The position numbers and the translations under genes are program-made. This document shows positions 17,301 to 32,300 of a stretch of DNA of 64,000 bases, piece after piece. Positions within the stretch are counted from its first letter, which is position 1, and every line of letters starts with the position of its first letter. Under the pieces are notes generated by a model, which saw only the letters and a list, made by a program, of their open reading frames with translations, was not told the origin of the DNA and did not search any database. Source of the stretch: an uncultured Prevotellaceae bacterium (GTDB lineage: Bacteria > Bacteroidota > Bacteroidia > Bacteroidales > Bacteroidaceae); the NCBI GenBank assembly GCA_946185285.1, contig CAMHIS010000004.1, positions 1 through 64,000 of the forward strand, written 5' to 3'.

Positions 17301-20300
17301 ACACTAAAGGTAATATACACGGAGGTGCTAAGGTCTATACCATAAACGAGGATTCCAGTCTCGGAAGCAATTGTCGTTTGAATGTTGGCAAGGTTTATGG
17401 CGGTGGCAGTCAGGCCGATATGGCCGGTGGTACTGAGATTGTACTGAGTTGTATGCCTGACGACTGGATTGGGGAAATATATGCTGGAGCAAAGAGTGCC
17501 GACGTGGGTAATGACGTCAGTTTGACCATCACCAGCGGAAAGTTCGGCCGAGTGTTCGGCGGAAACATGTCGAGTGGTAAAATTGATGGTAGCATAATAG
17601 TGAACATTGAGGAAAATCCCGAGTGTGAAACACCTATCGTCATTGGCGAATTATACGGAGGCGGATTTGAGGCTCCCTATTCTGTCTACGGATATGGCGA
17701 AAACGGGCAACTGTTAGGGAAAGATTCCGTGGGTGCCTTGCCAACTCCATATCCAGGCCCCATCGTCAATGTCCGTTCGTTTACCAGTATCGGTAACATC
17801 TATGGCGGTGGCTATGGTGAAACTGCGACGGTAGTGGGTGAACCAACGGTGAACATCAATGAGGTGCTGGTTGCCGATACTGTCAAGGCATATAACCCAG
17901 CCGATGATAGAAACAAGCCATCCTTTATTGACAGTGTAAACGTAACACTCTATCCCCATACGGCCGGCACGATAGGTGTTATCGGCAATGTCTTCGGCGG
18001 TGGTAATGCTGCGAAAGTCATTGGTGCTACCCATGTGAATGTTTCTACAGGCGATTCTCGTTATAACGATGGAAGCCAGTTGAAAGTCAGATTTGAGTCA
18101 ACAGGCGATATCCATGAAGTGGCGGGTGCCGACATCCGCGGCAACGTCTACGGCGGCGGTAACCTGGCCGATGTGACAGATAGTACATACGTGACCATCA
18201 ACGGTGGCACCATTGCCAAGAACGTCTTTGGCGGCGGTAAAGGTGTGGCTGATAATTTCACCTGCGACAAAGCCATGGTGGGAGTAAACGACTCCGGTGA
18301 AGGCCAAAATCCTGATTCAGACGATAATAAAAACAAGGGAACGCACGTCACCATCAGCAATGGTACGGTGAATGGTAGCGTATATGGTGGCGGTGAGGTT
18401 GGCCGTGTGGAATGGAATACGCATGTGACGATAGGTGTCGAAAACGGAACGTCGGAACCCGTTATTGAGGGTAGCGTGTTCGGCGCCGGAGCAGGCGTAG
18501 AGACTCACGGCTACTCCGCTCTGGTACGTGGTAACAGTACTGTCGATGTCCAGGGTAATGCCCGAGTAAAGGGCAACGTCTATGGCGGTGGCGAGAAGGC
18601 TTCCGGGGGCAGGTATTATGTAAAAGGATTTGGTGATAATCCAGAAGAGTCACGTCCTGCCAATTATGATGACATACCTGATGGAATGCCGTACAAATCG
18701 AAAAGCGGTGGCTCATGTACCGTCAACATCTTAGGCTATGCCGTCATCGGGCCTGATGCGAAAGCAACAGCGACCGCAGGACACGTGTTTGGTGCCGGCA
18801 AGGGCGTTGAGCCTCATTTTATAGCAGGCATTTCGTACCGTATAGACAATACTGGCAATCCTGAAACATTCAATATAGAATCCAAATATTTGGAGTACCT
18901 GCAAACTCTGGCTTTGGTCATCAATACCCATGTGAATATTGGCGATGATGTCACCGTCAAGGGTAATGTCTATGGCGGCAGTGAGAGCGGTTTTGTGCAG
19001 GACAGTACTAACGTGAATATTCTGGGCGGCACGATTGGCACAGACACGTTAGGTAACGTCTTCGGCGGCGGTAAAGGTCTTGATGATTTTGCTGAAGCCG
19101 GTATAGTGAAGGGAAACACCAAGGTCACCATCGGCGGCAGCACCACCACTTCAGTCAATGGTAATGTCTACGGCGGCGGCGAGTTGGGCGATGTGTCAGA
19201 GAAAACCGAGGTGATCATCAGCGGTGGCACCATTGCCAAGAACGTCTATGGCGGCGGTAAGGGTAAGGGAGATAATTTCACCTGTGACAAAGCCATGGTA
19301 GGTATCAATGATGAGGGTAAAAATGTCGAGGATCCTGGCGATGATGAATACAAAGACAAAGGAACGCATGTCACCATCAGCAATGGAACGATAGGAACCC
19401 TTGACCATGACACTCTCGTCGTGGGCACCGGTAACGTCTATGGTGGCGGTGAGGTTGGCCGCGTGGAATGGAATACGCAGGTGGAAATTGGTGTCGATGA
19501 TGGAACACCCACTATTTATGGCGACGTGTTCGGTGCCGGTGCTGGTTTGAAGACCCACGGCTACTCTGCTCTGGTACGCGGAAACAGTACTGTCACCATT
19601 GATGGCTCTGCCGAGATTAGAAAGAATGTCTATGGCGGCGGTGAGATAGCAACAGTAGGCAGATATTGGGTAAAAAACATTAATAATAAAGATAGTAACG
19701 GAAACATTATTCCTGCAGCAAACCCTGTTCCTGTTGATTTGCCTTCAGGAATGCCCTATAAACAACAGAGCGGCGGTATATGCCGTGTAACCGTCCAGGG
19801 CAATGCACAAATCGGACCTGCTAATGGTAATGCAACAGCAACCGCAGGACACGTCTTCGGTGCTGGTAAGGGCGTTAGTGAATTATATGATGCGGATACG
19901 TCCAAAAAGATGACTGCAGACAGGGGATTGGTAGGTTTTGATGATGATCCCAACAAAACAGCTGAGGAGGAGTATTATGAATTCCTGCAAACCCTGGCCT
20001 TAGCCTCATATACCAATGTGAATATTGAAGAAAGCGCCATTGTCAAGGGTTCCGTGTATGGCGGTAGTGAAAGCGGTTTCGTGCAGGATAGTACTGACGT
20101 GAATATTCTGGGCGGCACGATTGGCACTGACACGTTGGGTAACGTCTTCGGCGGCGGTAAAGGTTTTGCAGAATTTGCCGAATCCGGTAAAGTGAAAGGA
20201 AACACCAAGGTCACCATCAGTGACGGTACCATGCGCGGTAACGTCTACGGCGGCGGTGAGCTTGGCGATGTCGGCACTATCAACAAGGCCAATATCAACA

Positions 20301-23300
20301 ACTACGTATGGACAGACAGTACCGGTATTTGCGCTGTTATAATCACTGGCGGCCAGGTAGGTCCTGACAGTGGAAATGGGGATGTAGACCACGGCAACGT
20401 GTTCGGAGCCGGTAAGGGTTCTATATCTTCATTCGAATGCGAGAAAGCCATGGTAGACAGTACGAGAGTCAGCATCAGCGGCGACGGTACTGTGAAACGC
20501 AACGTCTATGGCGGCGGCCAGTTAGGCCGAGTGGAACATAATACGGGCGTGACAATAGGCTCCGCTTCTGGAAACGATGCCCCCGAAATCTCTGGCGACG
20601 TATTCGGTGCCGGTGCCGGTGTGGGTACACACGGCTATTCAGCCCTGGTGCGTGGTAATGCAAATGTCCTCGTACAGGGCAAAGCCAAGGTCAGAGGCAA
20701 TGTCTATGGCGGCGGTGAGATTGCATCGGTAGGTAAATATTGGGTTACTGGGGTTAACTATGGAGATTTACCTCATCCCGAAATACCAGTTGAGCTAAGC
20801 GATGAAGCTCATACAGGTATGCCGTATGCAGCGCGTGAGGGTGGAAAATGTATTGTCATCGTCAAGGGCGGAGCCCAAATCGGCCCAGGCGATGGTGCTA
20901 CAGAGGATGCCGGACACGTGTTTGGCGCAGGTAAGGGTGTTATAGATAATTATAATAATACAGAGAACGACCCCAATCGCTCCAGCCGGATGAATGACCA
21001 GCACCGATATGTGTATTTTAATAATCGAGACGCATATCTATTATTCCTTGAAACGTTGGCCTTGGCCACTGATACATACGTGGAAATCAATGATACCGCC
21101 AAGGTTAAGGGTTCCGTCTACGGTGGCAGCGGATATGGCTTCGTACAGCAGAATACTGATGTAAGAATAAAGGGTGGCACAGTTGGAAACGTCTATGGCG
21201 GCGGTAAAGGTCTTACCACATTTGCCGAAGCAGGTAAAGTGAAAGGCAGCACTTCCATTAAGATGACATCCGGTAACGTGCTTGGTTCCATGTTTGGCGG
21301 ATGTAACGCCAGCGGTACCATTGTCGAAGATGTGGCCATCGACATCACCGGCGGCACCATCGGTGCAGGAATCGCTGCTGATAGCACGATAAATGGTAAC
21401 AAAAGCATTCCGACCTTAACGTACACATCGAAGGCTGAGGTTCATGGCGGTGGCTACGGTGAGAAAACCTACGTGAAAGGTAACGTAACCGTGAACATCG
21501 GAGCAAGGACAGGAAGAGATTCTACAGCCGAATGCTCAGGTACGGCCGTCATCTATGGCGACGTTTATGGCGGTGGTGCCTTAGGCCATGTAAATGCTTA
21601 TGACAGCTTAGGACTGAAATACAACGCTGCCAAGAAGACTATCATCAGTCTGAACAAGGGTGACATCTACGGCAATGTATATGGCGGCGGTCTGGGTAAT
21701 GACGCCACTCGCGCTTACGTAGGCGGCGATGTGGAAGTGACCCAGTATGATGTTGCTTACTATACCAGCTATGAAACAACGGGGTCGGATACCGACCTGC
21801 CCATACCGATGACGGGCCGTATCTTCGGCTGTAACAACCTGAACGGTACGCCACAGGGTAATGTCACGGTAGAAGTTTGGAAAACCCGACGGTTAGACAA
21901 TGGTGATCACAAAGAAGAGAATTATGAGATTCAGGCTGTCTATAGCGGTGGCAACAGGGCAGAATATGAGCCATCTGATGGAAAGAAGACACAGGTGAAA
22001 ATTCATGGTTGTCCAGACACTATGATTGAAAGCGTCTATGGCGGCGGCAATGCTGCCGACGTTCCTGCCAGTATGGTATCCATCTTTGGCGCACGAGAAA
22101 TTGAGTCAGTATTTGGCGGCGGTAATGGTAGTGAAAAGACCAAGCAAGCTGATGGTACCTGGGCAGCCCCCAAAGCAGCGAATATCAAAGGTGATGCCAA
22201 TGTGATTCTTTATGGCGGTAATATCCGCAGTGTGTTCGGCGGCAGCAACACCACGGGAAACATCGGCGGAACAGCCACCGTTACGGATATGACTGAACAA
22301 AATGGCGGGACCCAATTAGGTGAATGCGACCTGAGGATTCTAAACGTCTATGGCGGTGGCCGAAGCGCTGATATGGAGGGAGATGTCAACCTCTTTATTA
22401 CCGGCTGTAACACCAAGGAGAGTGTTGAAAACATCTATGGCGGTTCTTACAGTGCGAAAATCAACGGCAACGTCACGCTCACCGTCACCGGCGGCGTGTT
22501 CTATAAAGTCTTTGGAGGTAATGACCAGGGAGGACACATCAATGGGCGTATTACTGTTAATCTGGAGGAGGCCGACAATTGTAAACCGCTGATCATCAGC
22601 AATCTGTATGGTGGCGGTAACGAGGCTAACTATCCCGGTGCCGGTGCCAGTCAAGAATCAGGAACAATTACTGTGAACATCAAGTCGTGTACCAGAATTG
22701 ACAACGTTTATGGAGGTGCCCTCAATGCGAATGTGAAAGGTAATACTAACTTGAACATCAACTTGACGAAAGGAGCATGGGCGGGAAAGGACTTTATCCT
22801 TCCCTCACAATATAAGGGTACGCATGATATTCCTAATATTAAAAACAACACTATCGAAAATGCCATTGGAACCATCGGCAATGTATATGGCGGTGGTGAT
22901 AACGGTAAGATTATTGGTAACACCAACGTCAATATTGGTACGGAGACCGAAGTCTTTGTCGTGGATACCAGTGTTGTGGCGGGTACTAATGTAAGAGGCA
23001 AATACGCCTATGGAACATATACCCTCATAGATAAAGATTCTACGGCGGTTGAGGATGGGCATTACTACGTAAAGAAAACAGTTGATGGTGCGCGTATCAC
23101 TGGCAACGTCTTTGGCGGCGGTAAACTGGCCGACGTAGGTGACTATGAAGTGGTTACAAATAATGGTCAAAAGACAGATAACATTCTTGTCGTAGGACAT
23201 ACGAACGTGAACATCTGTGCTGTCGGTGATTCAATACGCGATGATGCCAACCAGGCTACCGGAGAGCTATCCTATACAAGCCGCAATTTCAGCGGCGAAG

Positions 23301-26300
23301 GCAAGCTCGTTGAGATTGGCGGTGATGTTTACGGCGGTGGCGAGGGTGTTGCCGACGATTTCAGGTGTGGCAAGGCCATGGTGACCGGCTCTACAAATGT
23401 CCACATCGGCAACGGCACGGTGACAGGTTCCGTCTTTGGCGGCGGTAAGGTTGGCCGTGTGGAGCAGAGCACGACGGTAATGGTAGGACTCACGCCCGAA
23501 ACAGGTGAGAAGAGTGCCCCCGTCATCAGAGGCAACGTCTTCGGTGCCGGTAAGGGTGTCGAGACCCACGGTTACTCAGCCCTGGTGCGCGGCAACAGCA
23601 CCGTCACCATCCAGCAGAAGGCCAAGGTTGGCGAGAGTGTCTACGGCGGCGGCGAGCTGGCCTCGGTAGGCCGATACAGCGTTGCCGACTCTGCCTACCA
23701 CAGCACGCATCCTGATGTAGGAATAGGTATGCCGTATTCTCTGGCAAATCCCAATAGCGGCAACTGCTACGTCATCGTCCGTGACAGTGCCGAAATCGGC
23801 CCTGACCACATGCAGATGCCCGAGTCCAAAGGAAATGTGTTTGGCGCCGGCAAGGGAATCATTCCTTTTAAAGACACAAAGGACCCCAAGCGTATGCTTC
23901 CTACCGACAAGTATGAAGTATATGGTACGGATACTGTAGGCTACCTCAAGTATGCCGAGACGCTGGCCCTGGCCACGAAGGCAGAAGTCACCATCGGCGG
24001 CGATGCCTTCGTGAAGGGTTCCGTCTACGGCGGCAGCGAGAACGGCCACGTGCAGCACGACACGAAGGTGATGATTCAGGATCATTGCCAGATTGGTGCC
24101 GGATATGATTATAGCCAGAAGAAGTTGAAGGCGAAATATGCTGCGACGGATTTCGTCCATCCGGATGCCATAACGGATGCAAATTTCTTGGCTGAGTGCA
24201 ACCACTGGCCTTACGGCAAGAATAATTATGTGCCCTACGACAAGTATGCCGATACTGCCGGCTACACCTCATACGCCAGCACTACCGGCGACGACGGTCA
24301 CACCTACTACGGCAACGTCTTCGGCGGCGGCTCGGGTAGGGAACCGTATGCACCGGGCAAGTGGCACTGGGAGGCCGGCTCCGTCGGCGGCAACGCCACG
24401 GTGGAGATTTCGGGCGGCCACATCCTGACCAACGTCTACGGCGGCAACGAGCTGACCAACGTTGAGGACACGTGCCGCGTGACGATGACTGGCGGCACCA
24501 TCGGCGTGCCGCGCACGCTCGACTCGATAGCCGTCCACCCCCTCACCTGCTACCTCTTCGGTGCAGGCAAGGGCGACCAGCGCGTATTCTTCAACAAGCA
24601 GACCAACGTGAAGGATGTCATCGTCGACGTCTCGGGCGGCATCATCTACGGCTCCGTCTTCGGCGGCGGCGAGGATGGCCACGTCATTCGCAATGCGAAG
24701 GTGAACATCAAGCCGGGCGCCTGGATTGGCACCTGGGGCACGAGCTACGTCGACGGTAACGTCTTCGGCGGCGGCCGCGGCTTTGCCGGCGATGCCTACA
24801 CGGCGGGCAACGTGGCCGACAGCGTCGTCGTCAACATCACCGGCGGCACGATGCTCGGCTCCATCTACGGCGGCGGCCGACTGGGTTCGGTGGGCTACGA
24901 CATGGTCGATGCAGGCAACGGTCGCTACGGCGAGATGTCGGACAACTTGAACCGCGGCCACGTCGTCATGAACATCAGCGGCGGTAAGATTGGTAACAAG
25001 TACGAGTTCAAGTCTATTGCAAACAATATAAAAATCGACGAAGCTTACCGCAAGACTAACCATATTCCCTCCACAGAGCTTGACTCCTTAAACCGCCTGA
25101 CCCACACCAAGGGCGGCAACGTCTATGCGGGCGGCATGGGCCGGTTCACGAAGCTGAACGGCGACTCCATCTCGCTGGCCAACGACGGTATTGACTGGAC
25201 GAAGTTAGGCAACGTGAAGAGCACCAAGCTGAGCATCAGTGACAGCACTTGGATTATGGGTAATGTCTACGGTGGCGGCGAGCTCGGTGCGGTGACCGAC
25301 AGCACCGTGATCAAGGTCACGGGCGGCGTCATCGGTACTGAGATAACGGCAGCTGCTCCCGACTCAACTACTCATGCTGCCGGCACTGAGGTGGCGTACA
25401 CCTTCGGCAGCATCTACGGCGGCGGCATGGGTATGGTTATGCACGACAAGCGCGACAACCACGGCGGCGACGTGGCCAGCAACACCCATGTGAGCATCAG
25501 CGGCGACGACACCAAGGTGCGTGCCAGTGTCTTCGGCGGCGGCGAGATGGCCACCGTCGGCGGCGATACCTACGTCGACATCAGCGACGGCAAGATTGGC
25601 CGCAACGAGGTATATACTACAGATGACGCTAACCAAGGCTACGTCAAGTTCGGCGGTGCCACGATGGGCAACGTCTTCGGCGGCGGTAAAGGCCACGTCG
25701 ACCACACGTTTGCCGGGCTCGTCAAGGGTAATACCAATATCAGCATCAGCGGCGGCAGCATCTACCACAACGTCTATGGCGGCGGCGCCATCGGCTCTGT
25801 GGGCACCTTTGACGTCGCTAAAGGCCATCCCTACATTCCCAACGGTTTGCCCTTAGCCCCGTGGAAAAGCGGCGGTACAGCCCGCATCACCATCACCGGC
25901 GGCACCATCGGCATCAGCGGCCGCGACAACGGTATGGTCTTCGGCTCGTCGCGAGGCGGCATTGCACAACCTGTTCCCACGACGTTAGGTTCTACTTCTG
26001 TAGACAAAGACCCCTACGACAAGGTGGCGTGGGTCTACGACACAGAAGTCACCATCGGCAAGAGCGGCTCCGCTGGTCCCAACATCAAGGGTTCCGTCTA
26101 TGGCGGCGGCGAGAACGGCCACAATGCCCACAATGCCCTGGTCAACGTCTACAGTGGCAACATCGGTATCTTTGACGGCGAGTCCTGGTACACGCTGACT
26201 AACGCTACAGCTGCGGCAGAGGCAAAAGTCACCCGTGGCAACGTCTACGGTGCCGGTTGCGGTACCGACACCTACACGGACAGCCAGGGTAAGAAGCATC

Positions 26301-29300
26301 ATAACCTGTGGGCGGGCATCGTGTCGGTCAACACCGAGGTCAACGTCCGTGGCGGCCACGTGGCGCGGAATGTCTACGGTGCCGGCTCCATGGGCTCGGT
26401 GGGAACGATTATCAGCGACATCGACTCTGAGGCCAAATGGCACAAGACAGCAACTGATGACGACAAAGAAACATACTACGGCTTCGGCCTCAGCTGGCCC
26501 ATAGAGATAGAATATGTCGACATGACCGGTTTAGCCCGCGTCAATGTTGCCGATTCAGCTATTGTCGAGGGTTCTGTATACGGTGCCGCCAGAGGCAAGG
26601 TCGACATCGAAGAGAACGACATCACCCGGCATCGCTACGTCGAGGCCAAGTTCGCCAATGTCCGCCAGACAGAGGTCAACATCGGTGAAAAAGGTACCCC
26701 CGTAATCAAGGAAGACGTCTTTGGCGGCGGTGAGGACGGTCACGTCTACGACAATGCTGTGGTTTACATCCACAACGGAACGGTTGCTCACAGCGTCTAC
26801 GGCGGCGGTAAGGGCGAAGGCACATACATGGCAACACTCTGGGAGCCGAAGGATGGAGCCGAAAACGACATCAGCCAGCACCAACCGAAGTCAAGCCCGG
26901 AATCTATCCACAGCATGGTAGCCGGCAAGGTTTACGGCAACACCACTGTCACCATCCTCGGCGGACATGTGGGCTGGTTCGTCTACGGCGGCGGCAACCT
27001 CGGCTCCGTGGGTAAGGGTAACTATGCCGGCGGTGCCGACGACTATGCCACCGGCGGCTACGGTGAACTGCCTGAGGACGCGACGGCTAACCTCTGGACG
27101 GTCGAGCGTGACTCGACAATGGCCTGGCACTTCCTGAACAGCGGCGTAGCCACGGTGAACCTGTTCGGTGGCGAAATCGGTACATACAAAGGTGAAGAGA
27201 CAGCAAACTTCGACCCTGTTGACCAGCTTCCCTACGGTTCCGTCTTCGGCGGCAGCCGCGGCAAGTCGGCCATGGACGTCGGTCAGCGCTCGCCTCGCTA
27301 CCGTTATGTGCCCGACTTCTTCTTAGGCTACGTCAACAAGGCCGTCATCAACGTGGGCGACACGTCGGCCACGGCCACCGGCGACGGGCCCAAGATATAC
27401 GGTTCTATCTATGGCGGCGGTCAGGACGGCCACGTGCGCAACAGCACCCACATCAACCTCTTCAAGGGAGAAGTCACGGGTCACCAGATTGACGCGGCGG
27501 CCCGCAGCGGCCACGTCTTCGGTGCCGGTTCGGGTATCGGTACCTACTTGGACACCGACGGCAAGCAGAAGGTCAGCTTCGCCTCAGGCTCCGTCACCGG
27601 CACGACGACAATCGAGGTTTACGACGGTGCGAAGATCAAGGGCAACATCTGGGGCGGCGGCGCTATGGCGGCCATCGGTCCTCCCAAGATGGGTACCGAC
27701 GAAGGTAAAGAGCCTTCGGGCACAAGGAAGTCATTCTCCTACACGAAGGTCGACGTCAAGGGCGGCGAGATCGGCGGCACCATCTACGGTGCGAGCCGCG
27801 GTCCCAGCGCGGCGTTCCGGAAGTCCAAGTTTACCGACATCGACGTGCCTTACGACTCCACCAAGTTTGCCACCGACATCTGGTCGGAGGTCATTGTCAG
27901 AGGCGGCACGATCGGCGGCAGCGTGTATGGCGGCGGCGAGTCCGGCCAGGTGAAGTGCGGCGTCAACGTCAACATCCTCGGCGGCAAGATCGGCAGCGAC
28001 GTCTATGGCGGCGGTGCCCTGGCCCATACCAACACGAGCAACCTGAAGCAAGACAGAACCACCCATCAGTGGGGTTGGTCTGACAGTGGAAAGACGACTG
28101 GCCTGTACACGACGACCGTGAACCTGCTCGGCGGCACCATTCAGGGCAATGCCTACGGCGGCGCACTGGGTCGGCGTAAGGTTGACGACCCTGTCGTGAC
28201 GCCCGTCGAGGCCAAGGTCTACGGCGACATCAAGGTGAACCTGAACGGCATTGAAAAGACTGACAGTGCCAGCATCCGAAGCGTGAAAGAAGACGTGAAG
28301 TCTTGGCTTGTCCCGACCACCAATGGCCATCATCAGGTAAATTCCACCAGACGTGGAGCCGCTGTCGGCCGCGTCTTCGGCTGCAACAACCTGAACGGCT
28401 CGCCTCAGGGCAAGGTCAGGGTGCATGTGTTTGCCACCCAGAAGGACTCTACTGATAACATCATCACGAAGTATCCGAAGTTCGGAAAGCGTGCCGACTA
28501 CACCCTCGACAGCTTAAGCAGCCTGACTGCTCTTGCAGGGCGCATGAATCTTGACGTTTCTTCTTATAGTGCTGTCGTTACGAGTGCCGCAAACGACTCG
28601 CTGAGACGCTTGGCCTTTAACACCATGATCGACGCTATAGCGGTCAAGAAGTACGACGTGCGCGGTGTCTATGGCGGCGGCAACCTGGCAGCCTATATGC
28701 CGATGGGACCGAACCCGGGTACAGACGGCAACGGCGGAATAATACACAACAACGATTTAACCAAGCAATCGACCGATGTCATCATAGACGGTTGCGAACT
28801 GACCAGCATCTATCAGGTGTATGGCGGCGGCAATGCCGCGCCGGTTCCGGCCGCTCATCTTGTGGTGAACGGTACCTACGAGATTGACGAGGCATTCGGC
28901 GGCGGTAACGGTGCCGACAGCTACTGGGTCGTTGAAGGCAATGACACGGTGTGGTATCAGAACCCAGGTGCCAACGTGGGTTACAAAGACTTCACCGAAG
29001 TTGTGAAGGATGCCAGCCACGATGGTAAAACGGAAGCCACAGCATATCTACAAAGTGACGTTTCGACGGCCTTGACACCTGAAATGAGAAAAGCGGGCTT
29101 CAGCTACGGCGACCAAAGCACCGCCGGCGTGGCCACAACCATTATCAACGGCGGTAAGATACACGTCGTCTATGGTGGCAGCAACAAGCGAGGTAACATC
29201 AGCACCACCGCCCTATCGCAGTATGAAGGCGCGTCAGACTGTCCGATGGACGTCGACGAGACCTACGGCGCCGGTAAGGACGCCCCCATCGACGGCGTCA

Positions 29301-32300
29301 TCGACATGAGGCTGAAGTGCGCCAAGGGTGTCAAGGAGATGTTCGGCGGTTCGAAGAACTCTGACGTCAATTCCGACATCAACCTCAAGATTACCAACGG
29401 CTCGTCATTGGAGCGCGTGTTCGGCGGCAACAACACAAGTGGTGCCGTCAACGGCTCCATCACCGTCACCATTGAGGAGGGCGGCTGCGAACCCATCAGG
29501 ATTAAGGAGCTGTATGCCGGCGGCTATCTGGCCCCCTATTCCATCTACGGCTACGCCCAGGACGGCCGGGGCGGCTATAAAGTTGATACAATCGACTACG
29601 GCGGCACCATCGGAAAGATTGAGCAGCGCATTCCTATCACGAAGTCGGAGTATGATACTCTCTACAAGCCAATGTATGAAAGATTATTAGAGATTGATTT
29701 GGGAAAAATGGGATGCTCAGGAACTGTTCCGACGGAGGCACAGATTCAAGCCATCCTGAGTGACAACAGTACAGATTCAACTAAAAGAGTAGCTACTTTG
29801 GAATATGTAGCCATCAGAGACCTGCTGGCCTCGCTCCCGAAGAAGCACCCGCGCATCAACGTGATTTCCGCCACAAGGATTGACACCATCTACGGCGGCG
29901 GCTATCAGGCCATTGTGGTGGGCAACCCGCGCGTCAATGTCAACATGACCAACGGTAAGGTGGAAGTGACGGAGACCGCAGACGGGAAGTTTGTGGATGC
30001 CTCCGGAACCGAATACCCTGCTGAGACCGTCGACACCAACCTGGTTGCCACGCTGCCTATCGGTACCATCGGCCACATCTTCGGAGGTGGCAACATGGCC
30101 AACATCGACGGCAACACCTTCGTGGAAATCGGTACGGGTGAGTGGCTGAACCAGAACGACCAGCGCGAAATGCTCGGCACCATCACGGTGAACGCCAAGG
30201 ACACCACCATGCTGTTCACCTATGACGACTCACGGCAGAAGTGGACGTACACGCAGGAAAGCGGCGACTCCATCGTGATAAACGGCGTCAAGACGGCACG
30301 CATCGACACCATTGCCATTGACGCCACCCCAACGCCCTTCCGCCGCGCAGCCACGATAACGGGCAACGTGTTCGGAGGCGGCAGGGGCGTTGCCGACAAC
30401 TTCTTCTGCGACAAGGCCATGATCGGCACTGACGGCGCAGGCGTAGACAAAGACTTTAATGACATACCAGACTATCTGGAGGGCAACACGAGCGTCACCA
30501 TTGCCAACGGCAGGGTGAAGGGCAACGTCTACGGCGGCGGTGAGATTGGCCGTGTGGAGAAGAACACAACGGTCACCATCGGTCTCGAGGATGACGCAGG
30601 CGAACCCGTCATCGAAGGCGACGTGTACGGTGCCGGCAAGGGCGTAGAGACTCATGGCTACTCCGCTCTGGTGCGCGGTAATCCTACTGTCATCGTCCAA
30701 GGCAAGGCCAAGGTGGGCCACAGCGTCTATGGCGGCGGTCAGACCGCCTCGGTGGCCAGGTATAAGGTTGTTGGCGGATCACCCGTTGCTTTGGCCAACA
30801 GCACCAGCGGCAACTGTAAGGTCATTGTCCGCGGCGAAGCCGAAATCGGCCCCGACTCGATGGTGATGACAAAGCCTGGCGGTCCCGACGACACCGGTTA
30901 CGTCTTTGGTGCCGGTAAGGGTGTCATACCTGGGGATTCTTCCTACATAGATAAAGACCACATGCCCAAGCGCATGATTCTCCGTGGCGATGATCACACA
31001 GACGCTTTGCAGGGTAAGACATGGGAGTATGTTTACCCAGACGACCCAACGAACAAGAACATCTGGGAATACTTCCCCAATGACAGCATTTATCTGTCGT
31101 TTATCGAGACGCTGGCGTTGTCGTCGAAGACCGACGTGACCATCGGCGGCCACGCCTTCATCAAGGGTGCTGTCTATGGCGGCAGTGAGAACGGACTGGT
31201 ACAGTACGACACGCACGTCAGGATTCAGGACAGCTGTCAGATTGGTAACGGCTATGTCCAGATGGACGAAGACGGCACGCTGCTCGACACGCCGATGGCC
31301 ATGAACCGCCGCTACACCGCTCAGGAGTGGAAGGAAGGCCGTCTCATCATGGGCGACGACGACAGGCCAGCTCTGAGGGAACTGGTCGGCACGCGCCTCT
31401 ACCAGCATTCACTGCCCGAATGTGCCAGCTGGCCGTACGAAGCGCCATACGCTCCCTACGACAGGTTGGCCGACGCTGATGGCCTGTATCCCGATGGCAC
31501 CGATGCCCGGGGCGGTAGAATTTCTGCCTCCGACGGCCACACGTTCTACGGCAACGTGTTCGGCGGCGGCTCGGGTCTCTACCCCTACAAGCCGGGCAAG
31601 TGGCACCGTGCGGCCGGACTCGTACGCGGCAACACCGTGGTTGACGTCACCGGCGGTCACATCCTGACCAGCCTCTACGGCGGCAACGAGATGACCGACG
31701 TGGGTACATACAGCAAAGACAGTCATGGCGAGCTTACCGTACCCGACACCTGCGGTATGTGTACCGTGAATATGGTGGGCGGCACCCTCGGCGTGCCACG
31801 CACCCTCGGACAGATTGCCGCTCACCCCGTCACCTGCTACCTGTTCGGTGCCGGCAAGGGCGACACACGTACCTTCTTCAACACCTGGACCAACGTCGAC
31901 AGCGTCAAGATCAACATCTCCGGCAATGCCCGCATCTACGGCTCAACGTTCGGCGGCGGTGAGGACGGCCACATCTTAGGAAGTGCCGTGACCAACATCG
32001 GCCTGCCCGTCACGCTGAACATCGACGGCAAGGACAGCGTGTTCACCGAGAGGGGCGTACTCATCGGCACGACGGGGTATTCGTATGTCGATGGCAACGT
32101 CTTCGGTGCCGGGCGTGGATTCAGCGGCGAAGCCATCACCGCAGGCAGCGTCGGCGGCAACGTCGAGGTGAACATTGGCGGCGGCACGATGCTCGGCTCC
32201 ATCTACGGCGGCGGACGTCTGGCCTCGGTGGGCATCGGCTTCAATACAACCGACAACGTCGAATACGGCTCGTTCACGAATGATGTCCCGGGCGACTCTA

